Below the pieces are notes generated by a model, which searched no databases, was not told the origin of the DNA, and saw only the letters and a list, made by a program, of their open reading frames with translations. A stretch of DNA of 64,000 bases from an uncultured Olsenella sp. GTDB taxonomy: Bacteria > Actinomycetota > Coriobacteriia > Coriobacteriales > Atopobiaceae. The stretch covers positions 53,536 to 117,535 of the forward strand of contig OMVT01000001.1 in the NCBI GenBank assembly GCA_900314535.1, written 5' to 3'. Positions 52,902 to 61,576 of this stretch are shown here, in pieces. How positions within the stretch are numbered: the stretch's first letter is position 1; the number at the start of each line of letters is the position of its first letter. Position numbers and translations under genes: made by a program.

Positions 52902-53828
52902 ATGAGAAAGCCGCGCATCGCAATCATCGGCAAGGGTGCTTTGGGCATGCTCTACGGGAGCATGGTGCAGGATGCGCTGGGTGCCGACGCCGTCACCTTC
53001 GTGATGGATCCAGCACGTCTTGCGAAGCATGCAGGCGATGTCTCAACCGTGAACGGGTGCGAATGCCCGTTCCGTGATGCCGTGCCTGAAGAGGCGGGCG
53101 TACAGGACCTCGTGATTCTGGCCGTGAAGAGCTATGGGCTCGAAAGCGCACTCGATCTTGTGCCGTCCCTTCTCGGCGAGAAGACGCGCATCATAAGCGT
53201 GCTGAACGGCATCAGGAGCGAAGAGCGGGTGGCGGCACGCTTCGGGTGGGAGCGCATCGTCCCCTGCGTTGCACAGGGCATGGATGCATCGCATTTTGGC
53301 GCATCGCTTACCTACTCGAAGACAGGCGAGCTCCATATCGGATGCTTCGAGAAGACGCCTCAGGAGGCACTCCGTGAGGTCGAGGATATCCTCACCCGTG
53401 CTGGCATCGCGCACGTCGTGGAGGAAGATATCCGCTACCGCATGTGGGCCAAGTTCATGCTCAATGTCGGCATCAACCAGACCTGCTGCGCCTTTGGCGC
53501 AAGCTACGGCGATGTGTATGCGGATGAGACCTCGGAGCTCTGGCGCACGTTCATCTCTGCCATGCGCGAGGTCGTGGCTGTGGCGCAGGCAGAAGGCGTG
53601 GCACTTGCGGAAGCAGACCTTTCTGCCTATGCAGCGCTCGAGCGGACGCTCGATCCCGCCTCGACGCCCTCGATGGGGCAGGACCGCATCAACCAACACA
53701 GGACCGAAGTGGACGAGTTTTCGGGAGAGGTCATGAGGAGAGCCCAGAAGCATGGCATACTCGTGCCGGTGAATGCGTTCCTGAACAAGCGCATACGCGA
53801 GATAGAGGCGTCCTACCTCAAGGCATAG
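52902..53828 (+). CDS. Ketopantoate reductase family protein (PanE/ApbA-like)
   Basis: A 308-aa NADPH-dependent reductase. The Rossmann loop is IAIIGKGALGMLYGSM, a typical GxGxxG. DLVILAVKSYGLESALD holds the conserved Lys, and MWAKFMLNVGINQTCCAFG is the PanE C-terminal helix with the catalytic-type Lys and Asn. TPSMGQDRINQHRTEVDEFSGEVM is the standard ending motif. No panB or panC lies nearby, so the substrate may be another 2-oxo acid. ATG 52902 has GGAGGAAGGA upstream. Confidence 0.85.
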   Translation: MRKPRIAIIGKGALGMLYGSMVQDALGADAVTFVMDPARLAKHAGDVSTVNGCECPFRDAVPEEAGVQDLVILAVKSYGLESALDLVPSLLGEKTRIISVLNGIRSEERVAARFGWERIVPCVAQGMDASHFGASLTYSKTGELHIGCFEKTPQEALREVEDILTRAGIAHVVEEDIRYRMWAKFMLNVGINQTCCAFGASYGDVYADETSELWRTFISAMREVVAVAQAEGVALAEADLSAYAALERTLDPASTPSMGQDRINQHRTEVDEFSGEVMRRAQKHGILVPVNAFLNKRIREIEASYLKA

Positions 53829-53851
53829 CATGGGAGCTGCTTGCTCAGATG

Positions 53852-53896
53852 GAATTGACTCAATAGGAATTGAGTCAATCGGAATTGAGCTAAAGC
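53852..53896 (+). repeat. Three tandem 15-bp repeats
   Basis: GGAATTGACTCAATA, GGAATTGAGTCAATC and GGAATTGAGCTAAAG follow each other without gaps. The first two contain mirror-like TTGA(C/G)TCAA cores that are palindromic and could pair with each other. They lie between a reductase gene and tRNA-Gln. Confidence 0.8.
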
Positions 53897-53942
53897 TTAT
53901 GGGCTCAGCAGCACCCCGGATATCCGTTCGCTTCTCAAAGAA

Positions 53943-53970
53943 AAAGCTCCCCTCCGAAGAGGGGAGCTTT
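53943..53970 (-). terminator. Terminator of tRNA-Gln
   Basis: A perfect 12-bp stem with a four-base loop (arms 53943-53954 and 53959-53970). On the minus strand it runs into TTTTCTTTG, 9 bp past the tRNA. Confidence 0.85.
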
Positions 53971-53979
53971 GCGTTTCAG

Positions 53980-54054
53980 TGGCTGGAGCAGAGGGATTCG
54001 AACCCCCATTACAGGCACCAAAAACCCGGGTCCTGACCATTGGACGATGCTCCA
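53980..54054 (-). tRNA. tRNA-Gln (TTG anticodon)
   Basis: The minus strand folds into a full cloverleaf of 75 nt. The acceptor TGGAGCA pairs with TGCTCCA, the D stem is GTCC/GGAC, and the T loop is GGTTCGAAT. The anticodon loop TTTTGGT gives anticodon TTG, decoding CAA/CAG as glutamine. The CCA end is encoded. A terminator follows directly. Confidence 0.95.
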
Positions 54055-54104
54055 AAGCTGGGAATACAGTGTATCAGGTCTTGGAGCTGCGTGCCAGATG
54101 GAAG

Positions 54105-55019
54105 CTACTTTGCGAAGGCTGCGCAGATGGCATCGAGCAGAAGGACTGCGAGCGTCTGGGCATCGCTTGTCGTGAAGGTGCCATTGTAGTCGGGGCCGAC
54201 CGGAAGCTCGATGCGCAGGATCGGCTGCTTCGCATCGGAGAGCTCGAGTGCGCTCCTGATGCGCGTGGCCAGGGTCTCGGTGTCGTCGAGCGTGAGGTTA
54301 GCGACATTCGTCGAGTTCTCAGGTAGGGGAGATGCTGCCATGCTGAAGATTGCCTCGCAGTCGGGCGTCGCATGGTCGGGATCGTCCACGAGCTCGAGGC
54401 CAGAGTTGTTCGCTGTTGCGCTTGCGAGGTTGAACATGCGACCGGCCACATTCCTCGAGATCGGATCCTCGCCGGTGATGGCGAGATGGGTGCCTTCGAG
54501 CACGTTGGCTGCGCGGGCATAGCCCATGACGCCCATGGGGTGCGGGCCAGCTGCGGGCTTTCCAGCCCACACATGGTGCAGGCGCTCGATAGCATCGAAC
54601 GTCTCCGGGAATGCCATGCCGTCAGCAAGCTGGCCGACGCCTTCCTGGAAGGACTTCACGGCAGCCTCGGTATGGGCACCAAAGAAGCCATCTGCCTCGC
54701 CGCAGGAGAAGCCGAGGATGTTCAGGGCATTCTGGAGCTCGCGTACGTCGTTGCCGTGGAAGTTCGGCAGGCGCAGATAGAGGGTGCGGTCACCCATCTC
54801 ATAGCACTCGTCCACGAGCGCTGCCCAGGTCTGGGCATCCACAGCCTGGCCGAGCGGCAGATCGTGCTCGATGCGGAACTTCGCGACCGCATTTGCCGTC
54901 GAAGGGCCGAAGTGGCGCTCAGCGCACTCCTCGTCGTCGATGGTGTACCCAAGATGCTTGAGACGGTCCTGGATGTCCTCGACAGCGTCGCCGCTTGTTC
55001 CCTCAAGAATGGGATTCAT
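54105..55019 (-). CDS. Peptidoglycan-binding domain protein (two PG_binding_1 domains)
   Basis: A 304-aa protein. Two peptidoglycan-binding repeats are visible: ILEGTSGDAVEDIQDRLKHLGY to TANAVAKFRIEHDLP (about residues 4-65), and LRLPNFHGNDVRELQNALNILGF to AVKSFQEGVGQLADG (about 80-140). The C-terminal half has no recognised catalytic motif. There is no signal peptide, which is odd for a wall-binding protein but known for CwlM-like regulators. ATG 55019 has AGAGGA upstream; earlier ATGs at 55034 and 55049 are possible. Confidence 0.78.
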   Translation of the reverse strand: MNPILEGTSGDAVEDIQDRLKHLGYTIDDEECAERHFGPSTANAVAKFRIEHDLPLGQAVDAQTWAALVDECYEMGDRTLYLRLPNFHGNDVRELQNALNILGFSCGEADGFFGAHTEAAVKSFQEGVGQLADGMAFPETFDAIERLHHVWAGKPAAGPHPMGVMGYARAANVLEGTHLAITGEDPISRNVAGRMFNLASATANNSGLELVDDPDHATPDCEAIFSMAASPLPENSTNVANLTLDDTETLATRIRSALELSDAKQPILRIELPVGPDYNGTFTTSDAQTLAVLLLDAICAAFAK

Positions 55020-55138
55020 CCGTTCCTCTTTCATATCTATGCACCCCATATCGCTTCATGCGGATGGTATGCGGAGCTCAATTTGGGAAGGTCTCGCATG
55101 CTACACGCTTTGTATGGTACGCGTCTTCGCAAGATGGT

Positions 55139-56182
55139 CTAGCCGGCGCGCTCCACAAAAAAGTCGGCCATATCGAGGAGGAGCTCTTCGGCATCGGCTG
55201 CCCAGCTGAGCCCCTCGAGATGGCTCTTGGCCGAGGCGGCAAGTTCGTGGGCCTCTTCGCGCACGGCGTCGATGGCGCCTGCCTCGTCCATGAGGGCAAC
55301 GGCACGGGCCTGCGCATCCGGATCCTCCATATGGGCAGAGAGGATGGAGATGAGCTCGTCGTGCGCAGCCTTCGGCAGGCGCTCGAGGGCAAGGCAGACC
55401 GCAAGCGTGCGCTTTCCTTCCGTGATGTCGCTCCGGAAGTCCTTGCCCTGCTTCTCGGCATCGCCGACAAGGTTCAGAAGGTCGTCCTGGAGCTGGAAGG
55501 CAAGGCCTGCATCCATGCCAAAGGCATGAAGGGCAGCTATCTGCTCCTTCGTGCCGCCTCCCGTGATGGCGCCTGCTGCGAGAGGCGTTGCTGCCGAATA
55601 GTAGGCTGTCTTGTGCCTTGCCATGACCCTATAGTCATCGGGTGTGATGTCCCAGCGCCCATCCCTCGTCCAGCCGAGGTCCAAGGCCTGGCCCTCCACA
55701 GTGCGCTGCTCCATGCGGGCAAGAAGGGAAAGGACGGAGAGCTTCGTATCTGCATCGAGCGTGCAATCGTCCAGGATGCCTGCAAAGGTGTGGACGATGC
55801 CGAGGTCTCCGATATTGATTGCGACGCCTGTGCCCTCCGTGAGGTAGGTGCAGGGCTCGCCGCGGCGCAGCTGCCCCTCATCGGCGATATCGTCGTGGAT
55901 GAGGGCAGCTGACTGGAAATACTCGATAGCAGAGGCACAGGAGAGCGCACGGGCTTCGTCTCCGCCTACGGCCTCGGCGCCCAAGAGCACAAGGGCAGGG
56001 CGGGTGCGCTTGCCGCCTGCTTCGGTGAAGCGGGCAAGCGGCGCATAGGCATAGCGCTCCATGTCATCCACTGACTGCGTCCTGGCTTCGGGCTTCGGTG
56101 CATGCTCGGCCAGGTACGCATTGATGGCAGGACGCTTCTGAGCAAGATATGCCGCAAAGAGGCGGCCGTGCGCTTCTCCCAT
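55139..56182 (-). CDS. Polyprenyl (isoprenoid) diphosphate synthase
   Basis: A 347-aa trans-prenyltransferase that extends allylic diphosphates, for example to geranylgeranyl or longer chains for quinones or lipid carriers. The first Asp-rich motif is LIHDDIADEGQLRRGEP and the second is FQLQDDLLNL, with Asn where the last Asp is usual. GGKRTRPALVLLGAEAVGG and TEGKRTL are further signatures. Product length cannot be told reliably. It starts 6 bp after the galE stop, so it is co-transcribed with galE. Confidence 0.9.
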   Translation of the reverse strand: MGEAHGRLFAAYLAQKRPAINAYLAEHAPKPEARTQSVDDMERYAYAPLARFTEAGGKRTRPALVLLGAEAVGGDEARALSCASAIEYFQSAALIHDDIADEGQLRRGEPCTYLTEGTGVAINIGDLGIVHTFAGILDDCTLDADTKLSVLSLLARMEQRTVEGQALDLGWTRDGRWDITPDDYRVMARHKTAYYSAATPLAAGAITGGGTKEQIAALHAFGMDAGLAFQLQDDLLNLVGDAEKQGKDFRSDITEGKRTLAVCLALERLPKAAHDELISILSAHMEDPDAQARAVALMDEAGAIDAVREEAHELAASAKSHLEGLSWAADAEELLLDMADFFVERAG

Positions 56183-56188
56183 AGCGGT

Positions 56189-57244
56189 CTATCCCTCGTA
56201 GCCGTTCGGGTTCTTGGACTGCCAGTTCCAGCCATCGCGGCACATATCGTCGATTGTGTACTTGGCCTTCCAGCCCATCTCGCGCTCTGCCTTCGAGCAG
56301 TCGGCGTAGTTCGCATCGACATCGCCCGGACGGCGCGGCTCGATTCTGTACGGAAGCTCCTTCCCGCAGGCCTTGGAGAAGGCCTTGATGATCTCGAGGA
56401 CCGAGGTGCCCTTGCCGGTGCCGAGGTTGAAGATTTCGACGCCTGTGCGGCCGTTCATCCAGCGCAGTGCTGCGACATGGCCGGTACCGAGGTCGCAGAC
56501 ATGGATGTAGTCGCGCACGCCTGTGCCGTCAGGCGTGTTGTAGTCGTCGCCGTAGACATGGACATACTCGCGCTTGCCGACAGCGACCTGTGCGACATAC
56601 GGAAGCAGGTTGTTGGGGATGCCCTTCGGGTCCTCGCCCATGAGTCCGGAGGGGTGTGCTCCGATGGGATTGAAGTAGCGGAGCAGCACGACATTCCACT
56701 CGGGGTCTGCCGTGTGGAGGTCGGTGAGAATCTGCTCGATCATCCACTTCGTCCAGCCATAGGGGTTCGTGGCAGGCTTCTTCGGGCTCTCCTCGGTGAG
56801 GGGCAGGGAATCAGGCTTGCCGTAGACTGTGGCGGAGGAGCTGAAGATGATGTCCTTGCAGCCGTGGTTCCTCATCACGTCGACGAGGGTGAGCGTGTTG
56901 CCGAGGTTGTTCGTGTAGTACTCGATCGGCTTCTTGACGGACTCGCCGACAGCCTTGAAGCCTGCGAAGTGGATGACACGGTCGATATCGTTCTCGTCGA
57001 AGATCTCGTTCATCGCCTCGCGGTCATTCACATCGGCACGATAGAACGTGAGGTTCTTTGCCTTCTCTTCGCCGACGATCGTATCGATGCGGTCGATGAC
57101 CTTCTCCGAGGCATTGGACAGATCGTCCACGATCACGACCTGGTAGCCGCTGTTCAGGAGCTCGACGACCGTGTGGCTGCCGATGAATCCTGCACCGCCG
57201 GTGACGAGGACGCAGGTATCCTTCGGATCCTTCTTCTCGCTCAT
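56189..57244 (-). CDS. galE: UDP-glucose 4-epimerase
   Basis: GalE interconverts UDP-glucose and UDP-galactose, supplying glycan synthesis such as the glycosyltransferases earlier in the window. The 351-aa short-chain dehydrogenase has TGGAGFIGSHTVVELLNSGY for NAD binding, SSSATVYGKP, the catalytic Tyr-x-x-x-Lys as YGWTK, and LRYFNPIGAHPSG, all characteristic. The ATG at 57244 has GGAG upstream. It is first in the galE-prenyl synthase operon. Confidence 0.96.
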   Translation of the reverse strand: MSEKKDPKDTCVLVTGGAGFIGSHTVVELLNSGYQVVIVDDLSNASEKVIDRIDTIVGEEKAKNLTFYRADVNDREAMNEIFDENDIDRVIHFAGFKAVGESVKKPIEYYTNNLGNTLTLVDVMRNHGCKDIIFSSSATVYGKPDSLPLTEESPKKPATNPYGWTKWMIEQILTDLHTADPEWNVVLLRYFNPIGAHPSGLMGEDPKGIPNNLLPYVAQVAVGKREYVHVYGDDYNTPDGTGVRDYIHVCDLGTGHVAALRWMNGRTGVEIFNLGTGKGTSVLEIIKAFSKACGKELPYRIEPRRPGDVDANYADCSKAEREMGWKAKYTIDDMCRDGWNWQSKNPNGYEG

Positions 57245-57419
57245 GTACGTCTCCTTGTGCTCAGGGCAGACGATGCCTGCCCATGTACAGAAACAAGCAC
57301 AGCAAAGTATACCAGCTGCCTATGGACGTGCTGTTGGGCAGGACATGACAGCACCTGGCAGATGGATGCTGCCTGCAGCCAACATCGAAGCGGGTCGGTT
57401 CGGCGCGGGGGAGGGCAGC

Positions 57420-57945
57420 ATGGATGGAAGATGCACCATCTATCAGGGGGATGCGCATATCGTTGTGCACCTGGAGCTTCCCCGCGATGGGCGGCTCCGG
57501 GATTTCGGATACGGCTTCTATGGCACTGAGAGCCTCAGACAGGCAAAGCGCTGGGCGCTGACGCGCAGGCCGGTCTCAGCTGTGACCTGCTCTGTCTATA
57601 CAGAAAGCAGCGGCCTGGATGACCTGAGCTTCCCTGAGATGAGCGAAGAGTGGCTCGATTTCATTGCAAGTTGCCGGAGGGGATCCGAGCACGATCACGA
57701 TATCGTCGAAGCCCATGGCGGACGATCGGATCTGGAACTATATCGAGGATTTCGTGGCGGGCGAGATCACGCGTGAGGCATTCTGGGAGCTTGTGAAATT
57801 CAGGTACCCGACCCATCAGATTGCTTTCTGCACTGAGGACGCACTCGAGACGCTGAGATTCGAGGGAGCAGATGAGCTATGGAGAACATCTGCTTTCCCG
57901 ACGAAGAGATATCGAAAGATGACCTTCTCTTTGTCTGCTACATGA
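57420..57945 (+). pseudogene. DUF3990 gene interrupted by a frameshift
   Basis: The first part (57420-57705) encodes MDGRCTIYQGDAHIVV, then LRDFGYGFYGTESLRQAKRWA and EEWLDFIASCRRGSEHDHDIVE. This is the DUF3990 pattern (DFGxGFY, WLxF, DxDIV). The continuation PMADDRIWNYIEDFVAG, then KFRYPTHQIAFCTEDALETLRF, is in another frame from 57710. About two bases are missing where DIVEGPMAD would be read. DUF3990 proteins resemble ADP-ribosyltransferases and occur in small toxin-like operons. The next gene is its typical neighbour. Confidence 0.78.
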
Positions 57946-58349
57946 TTGAGCGCGTGTCCCGGAAGCTCCACCAGAGGAATCTCTATACCGCCTCGCGTAT
58001 AGGCCGGAAGAATCTCGAGCACTGCCTGAGCGTGGCAGATGTGCTCTATGCGGAAAAACCGGAAGATGTCGAGGACCAGTGGATTGCGGATTATGGGCTC
58101 GAAATGGGTAGCTTCGACATTTCCAGGGTGGATTTGAGCCTCGTTGAGAGAATTCCCTCTGTCCTTGCTATGGGGAAGGTCTATTGCCGTCTGATCCTCG
58201 ATACGATGCAGCCGGACGAAGACTATGCGGATGGAATCATCCACGTCTATTCATCGGGTATCTGCCGCATCATCGACGATTGCAATGCGAGCGCCTATTG
58301 CGAGCCGCCCTACGTGATTGCCCGAGCCTATCTGAATGGCGGATTCTGA
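57879..58349 (+). CDS. Conserved protein that accompanies DUF3990 genes
   Basis: A 156-aa soluble protein beginning MENICFPDEEISKDDLLFVC and continuing YMIERVSRKLHQRNLY, then MGKVYCRLILDTMQPDEDYADGIIHVYSSGIC, with PYVIARAYLNGGF at the end. I recall this type as a frequent neighbour of DUF3990 and DUF3791 genes in gut bacteria, but no function is established. GAGGGAG lies 10 bases before the ATG. The gene overlaps the end of the broken DUF3990 gene and itself looks intact. It may be an immunity or regulatory partner. Confidence 0.68.
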   Translation: MENICFPDEEISKDDLLFVCYMIERVSRKLHQRNLYTASRIGRKNLEHCLSVADVLYAEKPEDVEDQWIADYGLEMGSFDISRVDLSLVERIPSVLAMGKVYCRLILDTMQPDEDYADGIIHVYSSGICRIIDDCNASAYCEPPYVIARAYLNGGF

Positions 58350-58375
58350 AGCAGAGATTCGGGAGGAGAGCGAAG

Positions 58376-58407
58376 AGGGGTGCCAGGCAGCACGGCCTGG
58401 CACCCCT
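58376..58407. terminator. Bidirectional terminator
   Basis: A perfect 13-bp stem (arms 58376-58388 and 58395-58407) between the DUF3990 neighbour and the convergent NADH oxidase gene. Confidence 0.85.
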
Positions 58408-58430
58408 CATGCATGTCTTGAGACAGCTCT

Positions 58431-59783
58431 CTACTTTGCGAGCAGAGCCTGATATCCCGCCATCGTGTAGTAGTTGTACGGCTGGTTGAAGTGCGGCAGG
58501 AAGAAGATGTCGAGGAGCGCCAGGCGGTCGATCGTGATGCCCTCCTGGATGGCAAGCGAAAACATGTGGATGCCTGCGCTCATATCGTAGGTCGATGCCA
58601 TCTGAGCTCCGAGCACCTTTCTCGTCGTGCCGTCGTAGACGACCCTGATTGTGACCTCGGGGTTCTCCGTCTCGATGAAGGTGGCCTTCTGCACGTCTGT
58701 GAAGTCGCTCACCTTTGCGTCATAGCCGAGCTTCTTCGCCTTGGCCTCGGTGAGACCAGTCGCTACCATCTTGAGGTCGTAGATGCAGATGCCGGAAGAC
58801 CCTTGGACACCGATGCCGTCAATGGCGGTTCCGGCAGCATTGTGGCCAGCCACGATGCCGGAACGCACAGCGTTCGTTGCAAGCGCGATATAGGCAGCCT
58901 CGCCGTCTTCAGCGTTGTCGAAGCAGCTCGAGCAGTCGCCGATGGCATAGACGCCCTTCTTCGAGGTCTCCTGATGGTGGTCGACAAGAAGCGCTCCATT
59001 GCCGAGCGTCGCGAAGCCTGCATCGCAGAAGAGCTCTGCGTTCGGACGGAAACCGACGCAGACGCAGACAAGGTCTGCTGCATGCGTCCCCTTGTCGGTC
59101 ACGACGGATGCAACCTTGCCATCCTTGCCCTCGAAGTGCTCGACGGTCTCGCCGAAGGCAAGATGGATGCCGTGGGAGGAGAGGTTCTCTGCCATGCGCT
59201 CGGAGAATGGTGCATCGAAGTTCGAGGAGACGCAGGTCGGCGCCTGGTCGATGAGCGTGACCTCCTTGCCGCAGCGCTGGAAGGCTTCGGCGAGCTCGAC
59301 TCCGATATAGCCGGCACCGACGACGGCGACGCGCCTGATTGCCTCATCCTTGAGCTTTTCGATCACGGCCTGGGCATCCTGGAAGAGCTTCACCTGCTGG
59401 ATATTCTCGAGGTCGCGTCCTTCCCAGCGGGGAAGCACCGGCACAGAGCCAGTTGCCAAGATCAGCCTGTCGTAGTGCTGCTCATACGTCTTGCCGTCGG
59501 GCCCTTCTGCATAGAGCATCTGGGCATCGTAGTCGATATGGTCGACACGGGTTTCCATGTGGACCGTGGCGCCCTTTGCCTCGAACTGCTCCTTCGTCTG
59601 GTAGAAGAGACCATCGGGCTTCGAGATCTGCCGTCCGATCCACAGTGCCATGCCGCAGCCGAGGAAGCTGATGTTCGAGTTCTGGTCGAAGATGATGACG
59701 TCGTTTCCGGGATGGTTGTCGAGTATCGCATTGGCTGCTGCCGTGCCGGCGTGGTTGGCGCCGACAATCACGATCGTGCTCAT
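58431..59783 (-). CDS. nox: NADH oxidase (H2O-forming) / CoA-disulfide-reductase family flavoprotein
   Basis: A 450-aa FAD enzyme of the peroxide-reductase family, probably reducing O2 to water with NADH and protecting an anaerobe. The N-terminus is IVIVGANHAGTAAANAI, and the redox-active Cys lies in SFLGCGMALWIG (about residue 42). VVGAGYIGVELAEAF binds NADH, and YAIGDCSSCFDN the second FAD contact. The C-terminal dimerisation domain ends LPHFNQPYNYYTMAG. ATG 59783 has GAGAGGA upstream; the frame to 59843 is longer but begins before any homology. Confidence 0.92.
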   Translation of the reverse strand: MSTIVIVGANHAGTAAANAILDNHPGNDVIIFDQNSNISFLGCGMALWIGRQISKPDGLFYQTKEQFEAKGATVHMETRVDHIDYDAQMLYAEGPDGKTYEQHYDRLILATGSVPVLPRWEGRDLENIQQVKLFQDAQAVIEKLKDEAIRRVAVVGAGYIGVELAEAFQRCGKEVTLIDQAPTCVSSNFDAPFSERMAENLSSHGIHLAFGETVEHFEGKDGKVASVVTDKGTHAADLVCVCVGFRPNAELFCDAGFATLGNGALLVDHHQETSKKGVYAIGDCSSCFDNAEDGEAAYIALATNAVRSGIVAGHNAAGTAIDGIGVQGSSGICIYDLKMVATGLTEAKAKKLGYDAKVSDFTDVQKATFIETENPEVTIRVVYDGTTRKVLGAQMASTYDMSAGIHMFSLAIQEGITIDRLALLDIFFLPHFNQPYNYYTMAGYQALLAK

Positions 59784-60053
59784 GGGGAAGTCCTCTCGTT
59801 CTGCTTCTGGTGAGACATATGGCGTTCTTCGTTCATATGTCACAAAATTAGTATCAATAAACAGGACTGATTACAAGCAGCAATCGGGAAACGGTACAAA
59901 TAGGCAAAGGCAGCGATTTTCAGTTATCTCAAACCTTTGTCGCGACTGCGTCGCGATACGGCGAGGAAACGAAAGCCTCAGATGTGTTTAAGCTCCGTCC
60001 CGTAGCCTTGAGCCATACACAGACAGACAAGAGCATCCGTCAGGAGGCACGAG

Positions 60054-60773
60054 ATGGCACAGAATGAAAAGAACGCAGAGGCTACGGCTGTACGGGCACA
60101 GAGCTATCTTCTGGCCCAGGACGAATGCGCAGAGCTCCTCTTCTGGGCACGCAGCCAGAAGGGCACCGCCGAGAAGCGCTTCGAGAAGCGCCGCCTCTAT
60201 CTCGATTCCGATGCATTTGCCCTGGCACAGAGCGTCATGCGCGGATCTGCCTTCAGGGCCCAGGTCTGGCTTGAGAGCGAAGGAGCAGCAACCTTCGAGG
60301 ACGATGTGGATCTCAGGGTCGCAGAGTCGTTTGCCGGCTTCGGCTATACCTTCCATACGAAATCGTCCCTGCTCGAGACGCTCCTGCTCAGCCAGGAGGA
60401 TATGTTCGTGCTGAGCCCCGCAAAGCTCGCTGTGAAGACGCTTGCTGCCCAGGCGGGCCCGCTCCAGCCGAAGGTGGCCGTCTATGCCTCTGGCATCGAG
60501 ATCGAGTGGGATGGCATGAAGATGAAGCTTGTCGAGCATCTGCGCTCGAGGGATACGGGCCTGAATCTTTCCGGCGATGCCGGAGACGAGGCGCTGCCGG
60601 AGGGCTCTGTCCTCTTCGAGCTGCCGCGTGGCGGCATGATGCCCGAAGGCCTCATTGCTTTCCTTGGCTCCCATGAGCTCATGCCGCTGGGGCAGAGCGC
60701 AGGGCAGCTCATGGCAAGCCAGTACATGGGGCGTGCTGCAGAAGCACGCTTCGAATCGGCGCTTGCACTCTGA
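60054..60773 (+). CDS. Conserved-looking protein of unknown function
   Basis: A 239-aa soluble, acidic protein that I do not recognise. It has a helical N-terminal third (AQSYLLAQDECAELLFWARS) and a central strand-rich part, then a C-terminal region with RGGMMPEGLIAFLGSHELMP. There is no signal peptide, no membrane segment and no Cys pair for metal or redox work. AGGAGG stands six bases before the ATG, so translation is very likely. It is transcribed alone, with a terminator 55 bp beyond the stop. Confidence 0.75.
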   Translation: MAQNEKNAEATAVRAQSYLLAQDECAELLFWARSQKGTAEKRFEKRRLYLDSDAFALAQSVMRGSAFRAQVWLESEGAATFEDDVDLRVAESFAGFGYTFHTKSSLLETLLLSQEDMFVLSPAKLAVKTLAAQAGPLQPKVAVYASGIEIEWDGMKMKLVEHLRSRDTGLNLSGDAGDEALPEGSVLFELPRGGMMPEGLIAFLGSHELMPLGQSAGQLMASQYMGRAAEARFESALAL

Positions 60774-60827
60774 TTTCTGACTTCATGATGGTGCCGTAAG
60801 GCATCAAGTCTCCCTTCTCCCCGTTGG

Positions 60828-60862
60828 AAGGCCCGCATCACATTACGTGTGGTGCGGGCCTT
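60828..60862. terminator. Bidirectional terminator
   Basis: A 15-bp stem with one G:U pair (arms 60828-60842 and 60848-60862) is followed by T residues, between convergent genes. Confidence 0.85.
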
Positions 60863-60892
60863 TCGCATGGAGCGGGATTGGGCTGTCGGTCC

Positions 60893-61576
60893 TCAGAACG
60901 AGCGGCGCTTCAGGATGGCGGAAGAGATGAGACAGGAGAGAGCATAGAGCGCAAGGCCAGCGCAGATGAAGCCAGCTGCAAGCATGCCTTTGGGACATGA
61001 ATGGATGAAATCGGCTGGAGCTGCGGCGCCCGGACCTGCGAAGGAGGCGGCAATCGCGATGGCGGGGAGGATGAGAATCGACACGAGCCCCTTCTGGCCG
61101 AAGGCATAGAGCAGCGGCATGAGAAGAGACAGGAGTACAAGCGCAAAGCAGAGGATGACAGCAGGAAGCAGGAGGATTCCGTCGTAAAACCCATCTGTGA
61201 CGAGGGTCCATGGGGCGCCTTCGAGCATAGCCGCCGCCATGGAATCCGCTGCGAAGGAAAACCCGAAGCAGATAGCAAGCGACATGAGGCAGAAGAGGTA
61301 GCGGGAGACGACGAGGCTTCGGGGTGCAGAGGGAAGCGCAAGAAGTGCCTCTCTCCAGTGACTCTTTTCATCAGATGCAAAGGCCTGGATGCACATGTAG
61401 AGCGGAACCATTGCCGCAAGTGTGGAGAAGAGACTGACAAGGGCGACAAGATCCATCGAGCTGTCGTTCATGAACGAGGCAGCGAGGATCACGGTGACTG
61501 CAGCAAGGGTGAATGCCATGGCCCGCATGGCGTGGCGAAACGTGATCCATTCGTTGAGAAGCAGGCTCTTCATCAT
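60893..61576 (-). CDS. ABC-2 type permease subunit
   Basis: A 227-aa integral membrane protein with six hydrophobic segments (for example AMAFTLAAVTVILAASF and PLLYAFGQKGLVSILILPAIA). The N-terminus MMKSLLLNEWITFRHAMRAM and the loop ASDEKSHWREALLALP are typical of small ABC-2 permeases paired with YtrA-type regulators. It follows the ATPase gene with a one-base overlap, forming GntR-ATPase-permease. It probably exports or senses a cell-wall-active compound, by analogy with ytr operons. Confidence 0.8.
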   Translation of the reverse strand: MMKSLLLNEWITFRHAMRAMAFTLAAVTVILAASFMNDSSMDLVALVSLFSTLAAMVPLYMCIQAFASDEKSHWREALLALPSAPRSLVVSRYLFCLMSLAICFGFSFAADSMAAAMLEGAPWTLVTDGFYDGILLLPAVILCFALVLLSLLMPLLYAFGQKGLVSILILPAIAIAASFAGPGAAAPADFIHSCPKGMLAAGFICAGLALYALSCLISSAILKRRSF

